This document shows, one piece after another, positions 1-11,500 of a DNA stretch of 64,000 nucleotides. The position numbers and the translations under genes were made by a program. The notes below the pieces were generated by a model. That model was not told the DNA's origin, did no database searches, and worked only from the letters and a program-made list of their open reading frames with translations. The stretch is from Papilionanthe hookeriana x Papilionanthe teres (Eukaryota > Streptophyta > Magnoliopsida > Asparagales > Orchidaceae): the NCBI GenBank assembly GCA_022702705.1, contig CM040429.1, forward strand, positions 6,068,073-6,132,072, read 5' to 3'. Position 1 is the first letter of the stretch, and every line of letters starts with the position of its first letter.

Positions 1-361
1 TTTAGTTCCAGCCTTCCACCTTCACTGTCGCCATTGTTCCCTCCCTCACTTCGTTGTTTTGACCGATGTCCATACTTTCATAATTTGTTGTCTTCTGGAA
101 GACAACACATCTGTTTTTTTGTTGTCTCGCAGCCTCCTATTCGCTGCCATTCCTCGAAAGTCGCTCCAGTTGTTGTTATACTTCATCCTAATGCCACAGG
201 ACAACCACCCATTGCTATTGCTGCCTTCCCATCCCCCTTGCTATCTAATCACTATATCCCCCACCCCCCCCCCCAACAACCAGCACTTCGGATACATTTC
301 TAGTTGCATTTGAATCGTGTCTGTTATTATTTCTATTTTTGTTGTGTGATTGTATTCTCTT
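1..361. repeat. Direct repeat copy 1 (truncated by window edge)
   Basis: This stretch is nearly the same as 864-1161, for example the shared block beginning TTTTAGTTCCAGCC and the block around GGATACATTTCTAGTTG. Copy 1 carries about 80 extra bases at roughly 191-268, including a run of C. The small ORFs in it are not convincing genes. The repeat unit, including the spacer at 362-863, is about 865 bp, so this is a tandem duplication or the two ends of a short unknown element. Confidence 0.7.
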
Positions 362-863
362 ACCGGGAAAGTATAACACTCCGCCACCTTCAAATTGGCA
401 AGGAGTCAGAAGCTTCAATCGATGAGGCTAAAGCCCCCCCAACCTTGGGAGACTAGTGCGGGAGCACCGTCTGCTCCCGACGCGAGAATCATGCGAACGA
501 AGCAACCTCTTGATTGTTGTATTTGGACTAAATCGGTCCAAATTTTGTCGTTGTTGAGCAATCGGTCAGCTATTTTGTGCCCCTCCTAGTTATCCAATTA
601 TTATATATTTATTTTCGTAGGAGTTTAGAGTTTGTTTTTGGTGTGTGCTTGATAAGAACTGTTGTCGGCTTTTGTTTTCTCCATTCAAGGGTTGCATCTG
701 AGGGTTTGGGTGGTGCTTCAGTTATATCTCTCTCCCGATGTAGTGATTATCTTCTCTATCCCTTTTCATATCCTCCACACATCACTCCCGATCATTCCGA
801 TTATTGTTTTCTTAAGTTCCAGACGCCGTCATTGCCTTCCCCTTCCCCTTTTTTGTTGCCATT
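362..863. other. Spacer between the two direct repeats
   Basis: No gene recognised. The stretch is pyrimidine-rich towards its right end and holds only short ORFs with no family resemblance that I can see. Confidence 0.4.
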
Positions 864-1161
864 TTAGTTCCAGCCTTCCACCTTCACTGTCGCCATTGTT
901 CGCTCCCTCACTTCGTTGTTTTGACCGATGTCCATCCATTCATAATTTATTGTCTTCTGGAAGACAACACATCTGTTTTTTTGTTGTCTCGCCGCCTCCT
1001 ACTCGCTGCCATTCCTTGAAAGTTGCTCCAGTTGTTGTTATACTTCATCCTCCCCCCCAACAACCACAACCACAACCACAACCAACCCTTCGGATACATT
1101 TCTAGTTGGATTTGAATCGTGTTTGTTATTTCTATTTTTTGTTGTGTGATTGTATTCTCTA
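864..1161. repeat. Direct repeat copy 2
   Basis: Second copy of the sequence at 1-361, in the same orientation and without the internal C-rich segment. It contains a short CAACCA-type run near 1060-1084. It ends about 30 bases before the left LTR of the retroelement that starts at 1192. Confidence 0.7.
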
Positions 1162-1191
1162 ATGTTGAATTCATCAATAATATTTAGTTTT

Positions 1192-1533
1192 TGTTTGAAG
1201 TTGTATTAGGAAATAATTTATTCATATTAGAATTTATGAGGATTAGATTTATTTCCTAATATAAATTTATTTATTTCCTATTTTAGATTTATTTTCATGG
1301 ATTGAATTTATTTTCTTTTGTATTTTAAGCTTTCCTATTTTATGTTGTTTCTTTTATCTCCAAATAGTTAATATGAATTGATTAATTGAAGATATTAGGT
1401 GATATATCTTTCCTTTCATATTATTTCCTCTTTATTGTATTTCCTATTATCGAATTCATGCAAGGGTTATTTATACCCTCTTTCATATCAATAAAAATAT
1501 TATGTTATTTTTTGCATTATTATGAATTTCAAC
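1192..1533 (+). repeat. Left (5') LTR
   Basis: Starts TGTTTGAAG and ends TTTCAAC just before the primer-binding site. It is AT-rich and matches 3803-4145, plus a partial third copy at about 4553-4877. Confidence 0.8.
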
Positions 1534-1872
1534 TTGGTATCAGAGCCTTGAAACAAACTCTAAAGCCTTCTGCCGCTGGAAACTTCTTATTCCCTGCAGC
1601 TTGCAATCTTTGCCGCGCTATAGGCCCTTTTTCAACTTTGTCTTTTCAGTTTTCCACCGGAAGCTTCCACTCTCTGCAGGCCCCGCGGCCAGAGTTTCCT
1701 TGTGCAGCTCTTCTTACCACTGAAACCCACTTCGGCAGCCTTTACTAGCTGCTGAAATTCCTTCCTTTGCAGTTCTCCCACTGGAAAATCCTCCCAATCG
1801 GTAGTAGATCAATGAATGTCCTCTTCCTGGCGGCCTCATAGAGCTTCTCCAAGTCTAGATAATTGGTAGAAG

Positions 1873-2741
1873 ATGAGTGTGGTTGGAAAGCTGCATTGTA
1901 GTTGTAGCCCAACAACGTGAAATTGATCTTGTTCTCAACGATGAATTCAAGCTTGAGACTCCTGTCATTGTTTGCTTTGGGAAGAAGTAGTGTTTCATTA
2001 GCACGGCTGGAACTGCTACTTCCACTATGAATCCTAAGAATGCTATCTTTTAGATCGAGCGGTTGATTGGCCGGAAATTTTCAGATTTGGAGCTGCACTT
2101 TGATCTTCGTACCTTACCAGTTAATGTCTTTGATGGGCCATATGGTTTTCCGCTTATCCATGCTAGGTACGTTGGTGAGCAAAAGTTCTTCATGCCTACA
2201 TATGTCCATGACATGGTTCTCTCGAATCTGAAAGGCATTGCTGTGAATAATCTCCATGCTGCAGTCGTTGACTGTTGCTTTGGGATTCCGTTGTATTTCA
2301 CTGATATGCAAAGAAGAGCTGTGATTGCTGCCTTCCATGAGATTACTGCCACCGCTCTGGCTTATGGAATATATAAAACTGATTTGTCGGAGAATGGTCA
2401 TCTTAATGTGGCATTTATTGATGTTGGTCGTGCAAGCATGCAGGGTTTTCAAAAAGGGACGGCTGAAGATATTAGCACATGGGTATGATCGACCTTTGGG
2501 TAGCAGTGATTTTGATGATGTTCTGTTCAAATACTTTGTTGCCAAGTTCAAGGATGAATATAAGATTAATGTTTATCAGACTCTCGTGCATGCCTTAGGC
2601 TCAGTGCAGCGTGCGAGAAGCTGAAGAGAATGCTCAAGGTGCCATTGAATATTGAATGCTTGGTGAATGAGAAAGATGTATGGGGGTTTATTAAGACGGA
2701 GGAGTTCATAGTTGGTTTGCTTGTAAAACAACTTGAAAAAT
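1873..2741 (+). pseudogene. HSP110 / Hsp70-14/15-like cDNA fragment (captured, decayed)
   Basis: Reading across frames gives the N-terminal ATPase part of a plant HSP110-type chaperone. It begins with ATGAGTGTGGTTGG at 1873, then the block ending ETPVIVCFGKK, then TAGTATSTMNPKNAIF. From 2063 there is a clean run containing IGRKFSDLELHFDLRTLP, VLSNLKGIAVNNLHAAVVDC, ATALAYGIYKTDL and NVAFIDVGRASMQ. After a frameshift near 2445 the match continues with KILAHGYDRPLG, FVAKFKDEYKINVYQ, CEKLKRML, PLNIECL and GFIKTEEF. There are in-frame stops (for example near 1976 and 2050), small deletions (the glycine-rich start after the first five residues, and about 12 residues before HEITATALAYG), and at least two frameshifts. 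The similarity runs about 870 bases without introns, which suggests capture from a spliced transcript. Its position between the primer-binding site and the purine tract places it inside the retroelement. Confidence 0.85.
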
Positions 2742-2819
2742 GATATTACAAAGGCGAGACTGGACGCATCCTTAATTAGAATCCTAGTAGCAGACTTACA
2801 GGCTCTCATCACTACAGTA

Positions 2820-3690
2820 GACCTTCCTTTGGAGATTTTTCTTGTATCAAGCCCTCCTTCGGTGTTTTTCTTGCAACAAGTCCTCCACTGAAATTCTTCC
2901 TACCACGGGCCTACCTTCGGAGTTTTTTTCCTACAGCAAGCCCTCCTCTAGAACCTTTTCCTGCAGCAGGCTCTCCTCCGGAGCCTTTTTCTGCTGCAGA
3001 ACCCCCCTTTGAAATCTTTCCTGTAGCAGACCCTTCTACGGGGCTTTTTCCTACATCAGGCCCTCCAGAATCTTTTACTACAACAGATCCTTCTCTAGAG
3101 GCTTTTCCTGCAGCAGACCTATCTCCAAAGTTTTTCTTTTTTTTCTACAGATCACACCCTGCATCTTTTTCTGGAGGTTGTCTACTTTCCTGCAAACTCG
3201 CCTTTAGAATTACCAGTGGAGCCTTTCATCTACTTATAGATATTACATGAATTGAATCAAAGACAACCGCAGTCAAACTAGAAGTCAGTTTTTTATTGCA
3301 GGTTGTCTACTTCTCCGCAAAGTCCTTTGCATCATTGCCTGTAAGAGTCTTCTGTCTACCTACATAAACTATAGGAATTACAGTCAAAGACAACCATAAT
3401 CAACTAGAAGTCGGCTTTTTCTATAGATTGTCTACTTCATTGTAACATTACCTCTGGAAGTCTTCTGTCTACCTACAGACACTGTAAATACTGCAGTCAA
3501 AGACAACCACCATTATCTACTTTCCTACAAACTCTTCTGCAACATTATTTGTAGTAGACTTCCTCCTACTTACAGCCAGTCAAAGATAACTGCAGTTATC
3601 TACTTCCCTACAAACTTATCTGCAACTTTATCTGTAGGAGCCTTCCACCTACCTTGACACTGTAAGAATTGCAGTTAAAGACAAACTCAA
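2820..3690 (+). repeat. Degenerate tandem repeats inside the LTR element
   Basis: From about 2830 to 3130 there are roughly 30-40-base units around a CCTCCGGAGCCTTTTTCC-like core followed by TGCAGCAAG. From about 3175 to 3690 there are about five units of roughly 100-120 bases, each with TCTACTTTCC/TGCAA..., a GGAGCCTTC-like block, and GCAGTCAAAGACAACC. Spacing is irregular and copies are diverged. The array fills the element where gag-pol would normally be. Confidence 0.65.
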
Positions 3691-3802
3691 TATGGGATAA
3701 ATACTTCATGTTCTACCTCACAATTTCTTTCTTCACCATTGTTTGATGTTTTTAAATCCAAGTTGAACGTGATTTTCAATCTTGTTTCAACTTGAGAGGG
3801 AG

Positions 3803-4145
3803 TGCTAGAAGTTATATTAGAAAATATTTTATTTCTATTAGAAGTTATGTGGATTAGATTTATTTCTTAATACATATTTATTTCCTTTCCTATTTTAGAT
3901 TTATTTTCTTGGATTTGATTTATTTCTTTTCTATTTTAAACTTTCCTATTTTATACTGTTTCATTTCAATCCAAATAATTAATATGAATTGATTAATTAG
4001 ATATATTATGTGATATATCGTTCCTTTCATGTTATTTTTTTTATATTATTATTTTTATTTTAAGATTCATGTAAGGGTTCTTTATACCCTATTTCATATT
4101 AATAAAAATATTCCGCTTTATTCCGTGTTATTATGAATTTCAACA
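3803..4145 (+). repeat. Right (3') LTR
   Basis: Matches the left LTR at 1192-1533, begins TGCTAGAAG after the purine tract and ends TTTCAACA. Most of it is also included in the tandem duplication that continues to 5281. Confidence 0.8.
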
Positions 4146-5281
4146 ATTTTCCTATCACTTGTTTGTGTTAACTCCGGTATCATATATGCTATCATGTCAA
4201 TTTTCTTGCATCATTTGAACTTTAAATATTATGCTATTATTACACGTCTAGATGTGATGGATATATAAAATATTTTTATATTAAATATTTGAATTCGCCA
4301 AACAATACAATGAACTTATAAATGCATTGGTGGATGGTTTTAGGTTCATATATCTTAATCATTAAAATGAAACCTATAATTAGTTATGCTCAATTATTGC
4401 TGTAATTTCATAAGAAAATCAGTGAACATGCTTGAACATAATTTTAAAACTCGGTCCATATTTAAGCTCAGCTCAAACTTGATTTGACCCAGAGACATCA
4501 TATAGTCAATCAAGTGAAGCAATGTCCTTGAGAATCATAGTAAACTCTGGCACCTAAATTCATTCCTATTAGAAGTTATGAGAATTAGATTTATTTCCTA
4601 ATACATATTTATTTCATTTCCTATTTTAGATTTATTTTCTTGGATTTGATTTATTTCCTTTCTTGTTTTAGGCTGTCATATCTTTTATTGTTTCATTTCT
4701 CTCCAAATAATTAATATGAATTGATTAATTAGAGATGTTAGGTTATATATCTTTCCTTTCATGTTATTTCTTTTTTATTGTCTTTTTTATTCTAGGATTC
4801 ATGTAAGGGTTCTTTATACCCTCTTTCATTTCAATAAAAATATTCCTCTTTATTCCACATTATTATGAATTTCAACACCTATCACTTGTTTGGGTTAACT
4901 CCGGTATCATATATGCTATTATGTCAATTTTCTTGTATCATATCTGCTTTAAATATTATGCTAGTATTACACATCTAGATGTGATGGATATATAAGTTTT
5001 TTTTATATTAAATATTTGAATTAGCCAAACAATACAATGTACTTATAAATGCATTGGTGGATGGTTTTAAGTTCATAGATCTTAACCATTAAAATCAAAC
5101 CTATAATTAGTTATGCTCAATTATTACTGTAATTTCATAAGAAAATCAACGAACATGCTTGAACATAATTTTAAAACTCGGTCCATATTTAAGCTCAGCT
5201 CAAACCTGATTTGACCCAGAGACATCATATAGTCAATCAAGTGAAGCAATGTCCTTGAGAATCACAGTAGACTCTGGCACT
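3832..5281 (+). repeat. Tandem duplication of 3' LTR plus downstream flank (two ~725 bp units)
   Basis: Unit 1 (about 3832-4552) and unit 2 (about 4553-5281) each hold most of the LTR followed by the same about 400 bases of flank, including ACTCCGGTATCATATATGCT, GCATTGGTGGATGG and GAAGCAATGTCCTTGAGAATCA. Unit 2 lacks the first about 30 LTR bases. Because non-element flank is copied along with the LTR, this is a segmental tandem duplication made after insertion and not a second solo LTR. Confidence 0.8.
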
Positions 5282-5511
5282 TTTGTTTCTTCGATAATTA
5301 AATCTCTTCTTATTTGCCTAATTCATCAATTCATTTATTTTCTTAATGCCTCAAAAGCATAGAATGCGGGATTCTTTTTTCATTTGTATAGAAATACTAT
5401 CATGCATGTAAGCTCTATTTCAGTTTCAGATTTTATTTTGAGTTATAGAATCTGCTCAATGTATTTGGGTTCTAATTTTCACGTTTAAAAAATCATAATG
5501 AAACTTTTCAG

Positions 5512-8500
5512 GGCAATATTCAATTTTGATATTAAGTTGGACTTCATTCCTGCATCACTTATAAACTTCATATCAAGGCAGCTCATAGGCAACGGGCACA
5601 AGCTATATCAGAAGGTTTTTTTTTTCATCTTTTAATTTTAATTTCTGAATTTATCAATAACTGTTCATTCTATAGCCAAGTTAAACCTCAAGATTCAGAC
5701 AATAATCCCATTTCCGTTCAAGAAATAAAGGATTATTGTCTAATCTTCTAGATATCATTCTGAGCGCTAGCATCTATAACTTGGTGTATTTTTTTAACAG
5801 AATTTCTAATTCAAAAGTTTTAAGTAGAGTAAATTAAAATTTTGGGAAATTTACATACCGCAAAATTTTTATTTATTTATGTAATTTTTGGGAGGGGAAA
5901 ATAATTATTCCTCTTCAATTTTCTAAGGCTCGGTTACAAGATAAATAATATGGGAAGTCCGCATTAAGAAAGCCACTAAATTCTCATGCTACAAAAAAAG
6001 AAATAGAAAATACCAATAATAGCTAATTCTAAAAATAGAAAATAATAAAGATAAAAGACACCACCCCCTCCCAATTAGCGATCCTAAGTCTTTGGTCTCA
6101 CAAATTGATGAGAGAGAAGTTTCAATCTATTCATTTCATCTACATCATCTCTAATAAGAATTATATTGTCCACATACACGATCAGTATGAGTATCTTCCA
6201 ATCTTTTTAATGTCTGTAGAATATTGTATGATCTCCTTGCCTTTTAGTATACCTGTGACATTTAACAGACAATATAAACTTTTCAAACCACACTCTCAGT
6301 GACTGCATTAACTCGTACAGGAATTTGTTTAGTTTACGCACCTTTTTGTCAAATTTCTCACTTAATCTTGGAGGTGTTCATGTCCATTTTTTCCTCTAAG
6401 TCCCTATTAAGAAATACATTTTTTATATCCAACTATTGTCAGGCCGGTCAAGATTTAGCTCCAAGTGATAGAAGAACTCTTATAGAGTTTAACTTTGTGA
6501 TTGGGGCGAATTTCTTTTAAGTAATCGATGTTATGAGCTTGAGAGAATTTCTTGGCAAACCAGTCGAACCTTGTACCACTCTAGAGGTTCGTTTGCATCC
6601 GACAGTTTTCTTTCTCTAGGTGGATCAACTAATTCCCACTTGCCATTTTTTTCTAGAGCTTTCATCTCTTTGAAAATAATCTTCTTCCACTTAAAAACTT
6701 TCAGAGCATCCGACACAGTATCAGAAATCTTCATACAAGGAAAATGTGTGGTAAAAGTCCGAAAAATATATGAGAGATTTTCATATGACACATAATGAGA
6801 CAATGAATGTTGGGTGCAACAATGAGATGATTGGAAACATTAGATTTAAGATTTGGACTAGGCTTAGGTTCCAAACTAGAAAATTCAGAACTTAATGATG
6901 AAGTGAAGTGATCATGGGATGTATGTTCAGTTAGGAAATTACCTGAAGATTTCATGGATTGTCAACAATGTAAAGGATATGTAGATTCTTTCTTTTGAGT
7001 TGTTCTTTGTCGTAAATAGAAAATGTCAAATGTTACCAATATCGTATTTTTTTTATTTCCTTTTTGTTAGTTGTTATAGGATTATTTTATATAAAAAATG
7101 TATCAGCGCTAATCTTAAAGGGATTCAACGGTTCAAAAGGAAAGAGTACGATGAAGGCTAACCCGTTGCCAAGAGGTCATGGGACGCATTTGACTGACTC
7201 GAGCGAAGCCATACAAACCAAGCCCACAATACCAAAATTTAATCGGACCACGAAACAAATAAAAGACGGTTGAATGATACGAGAATATGCCATCCGGCCA
7301 GAAACGAGACAAAATGACATTCAAACCAACCATTACAGTAAAGTCAATCTGATGTGATAGCCCACAACCCATCTAAGGGAGGATCTAGTTTCCTCGGTAC
7401 CTTTAACCATCCCAAGGGCGCTCAGAGGCTCCTCACCAATTATCAAGGATCGACAGGCAGGCTATATCACCTAATCGACCCATGCGGATCAAGCTTAGTC
7501 GGCCGAGTCAGAATCACTCGGATGATAAGCCTATGCATGTAAAATATTAGAAATATCCCAGTATGGACCTCTTTAAAGCAGGGGCAAAAATGTAATATCA
7601 TTATTATGCCCTCTCCTCTATAAATAGGGGAATTATTTTATGAATAAACATGCATGGTTTATTGTTCGTTTCCGTTTACTCTCTCTTTCTCTCTCTCTTT
7701 ACACTATTCCTTGGGTGTGATTTTTAGACAAATCACGATTCAACGATTATGAACATCATGAGATGTCACTGTATGGATATGAATCGTCTTCGATGTTTAC
7801 AAATCGACTCACTTTTTCCCTGATATAATATAGCGTGGACTTTCAGGTTGCACGATGAATGTTGAGGAGATATTATTCTGTGAGTCTTCAGTTTGAAAAA
7901 AAGTTTTGAAAAATAGTAGTCAAATATTTATTTTGTCCCTTTCCCTTTGAGTTGAGGTGAAAAAAAGTGTTGTAATTAAAAAAAAAGGTGACATCCATTG
8001 ACACAAACTTTTTTTAGAAATAGGATCAAAATATTTATATCCTTTTTGGATAGGATCATAACGAACAAACACACATTTATGGCATGGAGTCCAAGTTTTC
8101 CTTCATTATGACTATGAATGTGAATAAATGCAACACGCCCAAATATTTTTAAAGGAAAAAACAACGAAAGCCTATTTGTTAGGTAAATTTTATGAAAACA
8201 TCAACAGGTGTTTTAAAGTTCAATTTTTAATGGCTTCACTCTAAATATAATTTGACAATTTATTTGTAAATGACAATGTCCGAGCTACTTTCAATAAATG
8301 TTTAATTTTTCTTTAAGCCACATCATTTTGTTGTAGGATGTTGACACAAGAGTTTTGATTAACTATTTCTTTTTTTGAAAAAAAATTGACCCAAAATATT
8401 TTTGAAATGCTCTCGATCATTATCACCCTATAATATATGAATAGTTTTTTGAAATTATGTTGTCTTTAAAAATTAGTTTTATTTCAAATTTTGCTTTGGT

Positions 8501-11500
8501 TAAATACATTCAATTTAATCTTATGTGATCAACACTAAATGTAACAAATCATTTTTTTTCAAAATGTGTAAGTTGTTTACAAGTATCTCATATATCATTA
8601 TGAATCAAAGTAAAATGCATAGTTGGTTTATAAATTTGGGAAGGAAAAGACAGACGACAAATTGATAGACTTCACATTGGAAATAAGATAAATTTTTATT
8701 TTAAAATAAACGTGGAAATAAGAATTTTAAATACTGGAAACTATGATGACCTAACATACTATAGAATAATATCATTGTCTTTGGAAACAAAATAAGATTT
8801 AAAAAATTACTTTGGCATTGTTATTCACATCAATTTCATCGTCAAAATAATAGAGTCAAGTTTTTTTCTCAGCACTGTCGATCATCTTCCTTATCAATTC
8901 TTGAAACTCATAATGAGAATAGAAATTAATTGGACACTGATAATCATAAGTAATTTTATTAATGGACAGTAGATTACAAGATAAATTGGAAACATGGAAC
9001 ACATCATGAAGGTTTAACTGTGATGTATGTTTGATAGTTCTTATCCTGACAATTACCTAGAGTGAACCATCCGTATTTTGACATTTCTATCGTCTGCATA
9101 AGATTTATAAGATGAGAACAATTTAGAACAACAAGACAGATGAATAGTTGTGCCAGAGTCGGTTCTCCAGAATGAATAAAATTAGGATTAACACCTGACA
9201 ATGCAGTGGCCAGAGAATTATCCTTCTGTGTTGAAGAGCAAGAGAAAGTCATGACAGTTTTGGAGATTGAAATTGTGCAGGTGCTCTAGTTGCTTCTTGG
9301 TGAAATGTATTGATTTCGAGTTGGCAGAAGGCTCCTAAGGTTCATCAGCAATGGCTTGATCGACCTGACCTTCACGTTTATATTTTTAGTTTTTAATTAC
9401 GGGTCTATCATGAAGCTTCTAGCCTATCTCTTTCTTTTATCATGATTTTTTGCAATACTTGCACCACCATGGATGGGGTGAATTGGTCTTTGAATTACTA
9501 TAACTAATAGAAACGGTAGACTTTCTTTGGGTGCCAGTCCTCGCCTACTTGTGTGACATTATGAGAAAACGTGCTAGTAGTGACTATGATCTTGAGCTCG
9601 GACGTGATGAAAAGGGTGCCTTTGATATGCCAGCTGCTTCGATTGTGAATTCTGTCGCTATGAACATCAAACAGCAGCAGTGCACAAGCAGTAGATGCTT
9701 CTAAAGCCTTGACCTGGATTCAGTGCTCATAGAGAACACTAGGTAATTTCATGTGTTTTCAGGCTTGTGTCAAATTTGATCCGAATCCTTCACTACTGAA
9801 GAGTGAGGAGGCTGTGAAGGGATGAGGCCGATCAAAACCCTCAACAAAATTGGAGCTAGACCCCTCAATATGGGAGAAAGCTGCGACGGGAATCCTTATT
9901 TTATCTTCTTCCACGTTTATTTATAGGACTTCGAGTAAAAAATGTGCCTCATGGGCTAACCATAGTCTTGAGTTAGGTCCTCCTTCGTAGCCAAGAGCTG
10001 CACGTGATTTCGGTCCTCACAATACATCTACAACGAGTGTGATGTCAAGTTTCTGAACACCACAATCTTGTCGTTAGCTTTCCAACTTGCTCTATCACAA
10101 CTGTATCGCGAGAGAAGAATGTCACGATAAGTCGTTGCCTCCCCAATGGGCTCTAATCACGACTATATTGCTAGGGATGAACACTGCAATCCGTTTTTGC
10201 CTTTCCAACAGGCTCTAATCGTGATTGTATTGCAAAGGATTGGGCACAAGCTACGTAACGACTAGCGGTCTGGCTGGATTAGGTCACCGTTCAAGGGAGA
10301 ACTTGGCTTTGATACCATATAATTTTTTGGAGAGGAAAAATAATCATTCCTCAATTTTTCTAAGATTGTTACAAGATAAATAATACGGGAAGGCGACCAC
10401 ATTAGGAAAGCTACAAAATCTTCAAGCTAGAAAAAAAAAAATAGAAATTACCGGTAATAACTAATTCTAAAAATAAAAAATAATAAAGATAGAAGATGTC
10501 GAAAGGAAAAACACTAAAATTCTGACAATTTATATATTTAAAATGTGAAGTTTGATATTTACACTTATAACATCTTATGCTACAATCCTATGCATGAAAA
10601 CTTTTAAAAATTAGCAATGGTTAGTATTTTATATCTGATGCTAAAGATTTAGCATGAAAACTTTTAAAAATTAGCAATGGTTAGTATTTTATATCTGATG
10701 CTAAAGATTTAAGTGTTTTGAATGTAGTTGTTAGATATGTAAATTTGTAAAAACTATGTGGTGTGTATGTAAATGCCCCTAATATTTTAAGCAAAGATTC
10801 GATGGACTGATGCATAAACTATTGCAGGCCGTTGGATCTGTGGCAACCATCGATCCAGACTATCAATTAGCATTGCAAGGACCTTTATACGTTCGAGTTC
10901 GTCAACAGCTTCACACAGGCAGCAGACCCGTGGTATCTTCGGAAGGTCTAGAGATCCAAAAACCTTCATTCCTCAATGAAAACAAGGCTGATGCAACAGA
11001 TAAAGATAATGCCATAAAAGCGAGAACTTCGCAACCTGAGATCACCGAAGAATATGCTGAAGAGAAGATCCATATGGCAAATGGCTCATCTGGAAAGTTA
11101 CATTTTGATAAACATAAGATCTCTCCTGAGGAAAAAGCTTCTATCAGTCCGGAAGTTGAGCATGCTCTTGGCATATTAGATCAAGTTATTTCTATGGTAC
11201 GAAGCCAATCTATTGCTCATAAAAACTGCGGTAAACCCTCTCCGGTTAGCAACCACTTCCCTGTTTCAGAACTAGTTACCAAGCTTTTCGATAATGGAGA
11301 TGTGCTAGAAAATAGCAGCAATAAGCTTAACTTAAATAGGACGAGTCCTTTGATCATAGAAGCCGGTCATAATCATGTTGCACTTTCATCCCCAAAAGAG
11401 AGATTTTCAGATTCGAATGAAAACTCGAAAACAACGGAATCTAAAATTAATTTTCATGAGACCTCGAAACCATTAGATAGAATAATGCAATTGACACCGG

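Larger units (their letters stand above)
1192..4145 (+). mobile_element. Non-autonomous LTR retrotransposon with captured HSP110 fragment
   Basis: The element has a left LTR at 1192-1533 and a right LTR at 3803-4145. They are similar over about 342 bases, both begin TG, and the right one ends CA. Directly after the left LTR is TGGTATCAGAGCC (1535-1547), the classic plant initiator-tRNA-Met primer-binding site of Ty1/copia elements. A purine tract, GAGAGGGAG (3794-3802), precedes the right LTR. The bases flanking the LTRs are GTTTT and ATTTT, four of five matching as a target-site duplication. No gag, protease, integrase or reverse transcriptase is visible in the 2.27 kb interior. Instead it holds a decayed HSP110-like coding fragment (about 1873-2741) and repeat arrays (2820-3690). 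It must have been mobilised by the proteins of another element. Confidence 0.82.
5880..10527 (-). mobile_element. Ty1/copia retrotransposon, minus strand, decayed
   Basis: Read on the minus strand, the element has a 5' LTR at 10318-10527, then directly a primer-binding site TGGTATCAAAGCC, and a 3' LTR at 5880-6060 preceded by a purine tract (GGGAGGGGGTGG). Coding remnants run in copia order: a gag-type zinc knuckle with WWCKYCKKS (about 9450), a protease-region remnant (about 9010-9250), integrase (about 8280-8640), a post-integrase block including KIFGRVAFIHIHSHNEGKL (7976-8164), and reverse transcriptase (about 6100-6800, including MKALEKNGKWELVDPPRE and the decayed counterpart of the DVKNAFLNGDLEEEVYM block). 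Stops and frameshifts are common, so it is dead. An unrelated GC-richer segment interrupts it at about 7060-7735. It lies in an intron of the START-like gene in antisense orientation. Confidence 0.85.
5844..10779. mobile_element. MITE-1 copy split by a copia insertion
   Basis: The left piece, 5844-5879, begins GGGAAATTTACATACC. The right piece, 10528-10779, ends TATGTAAATGCCCC. Together they match the other MITE-1 copies in this window (terminal motif GGGGCATTTACATAC). The copia element 5880-10527 sits between them with the 5-base duplication ATTTA at 5875-5879 and 10528-10532. Confidence 0.75.

Noticed and set aside
395..589. Upstream exon of the START-like gene
   Set aside because: The peptide does not resemble START-domain sequence, and the splice context is poor.
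1386..1748. Open reading frame of 120 codons
   Set aside because: It spans the 5' LTR, primer-binding site and leader of a retroelement; no protein similarity, so it is chance.
4553..4877. Third LTR copy as an independent solo LTR
   Set aside because: It is followed by the same 400-bp flank as the 3' LTR, so it belongs to a tandem duplication.
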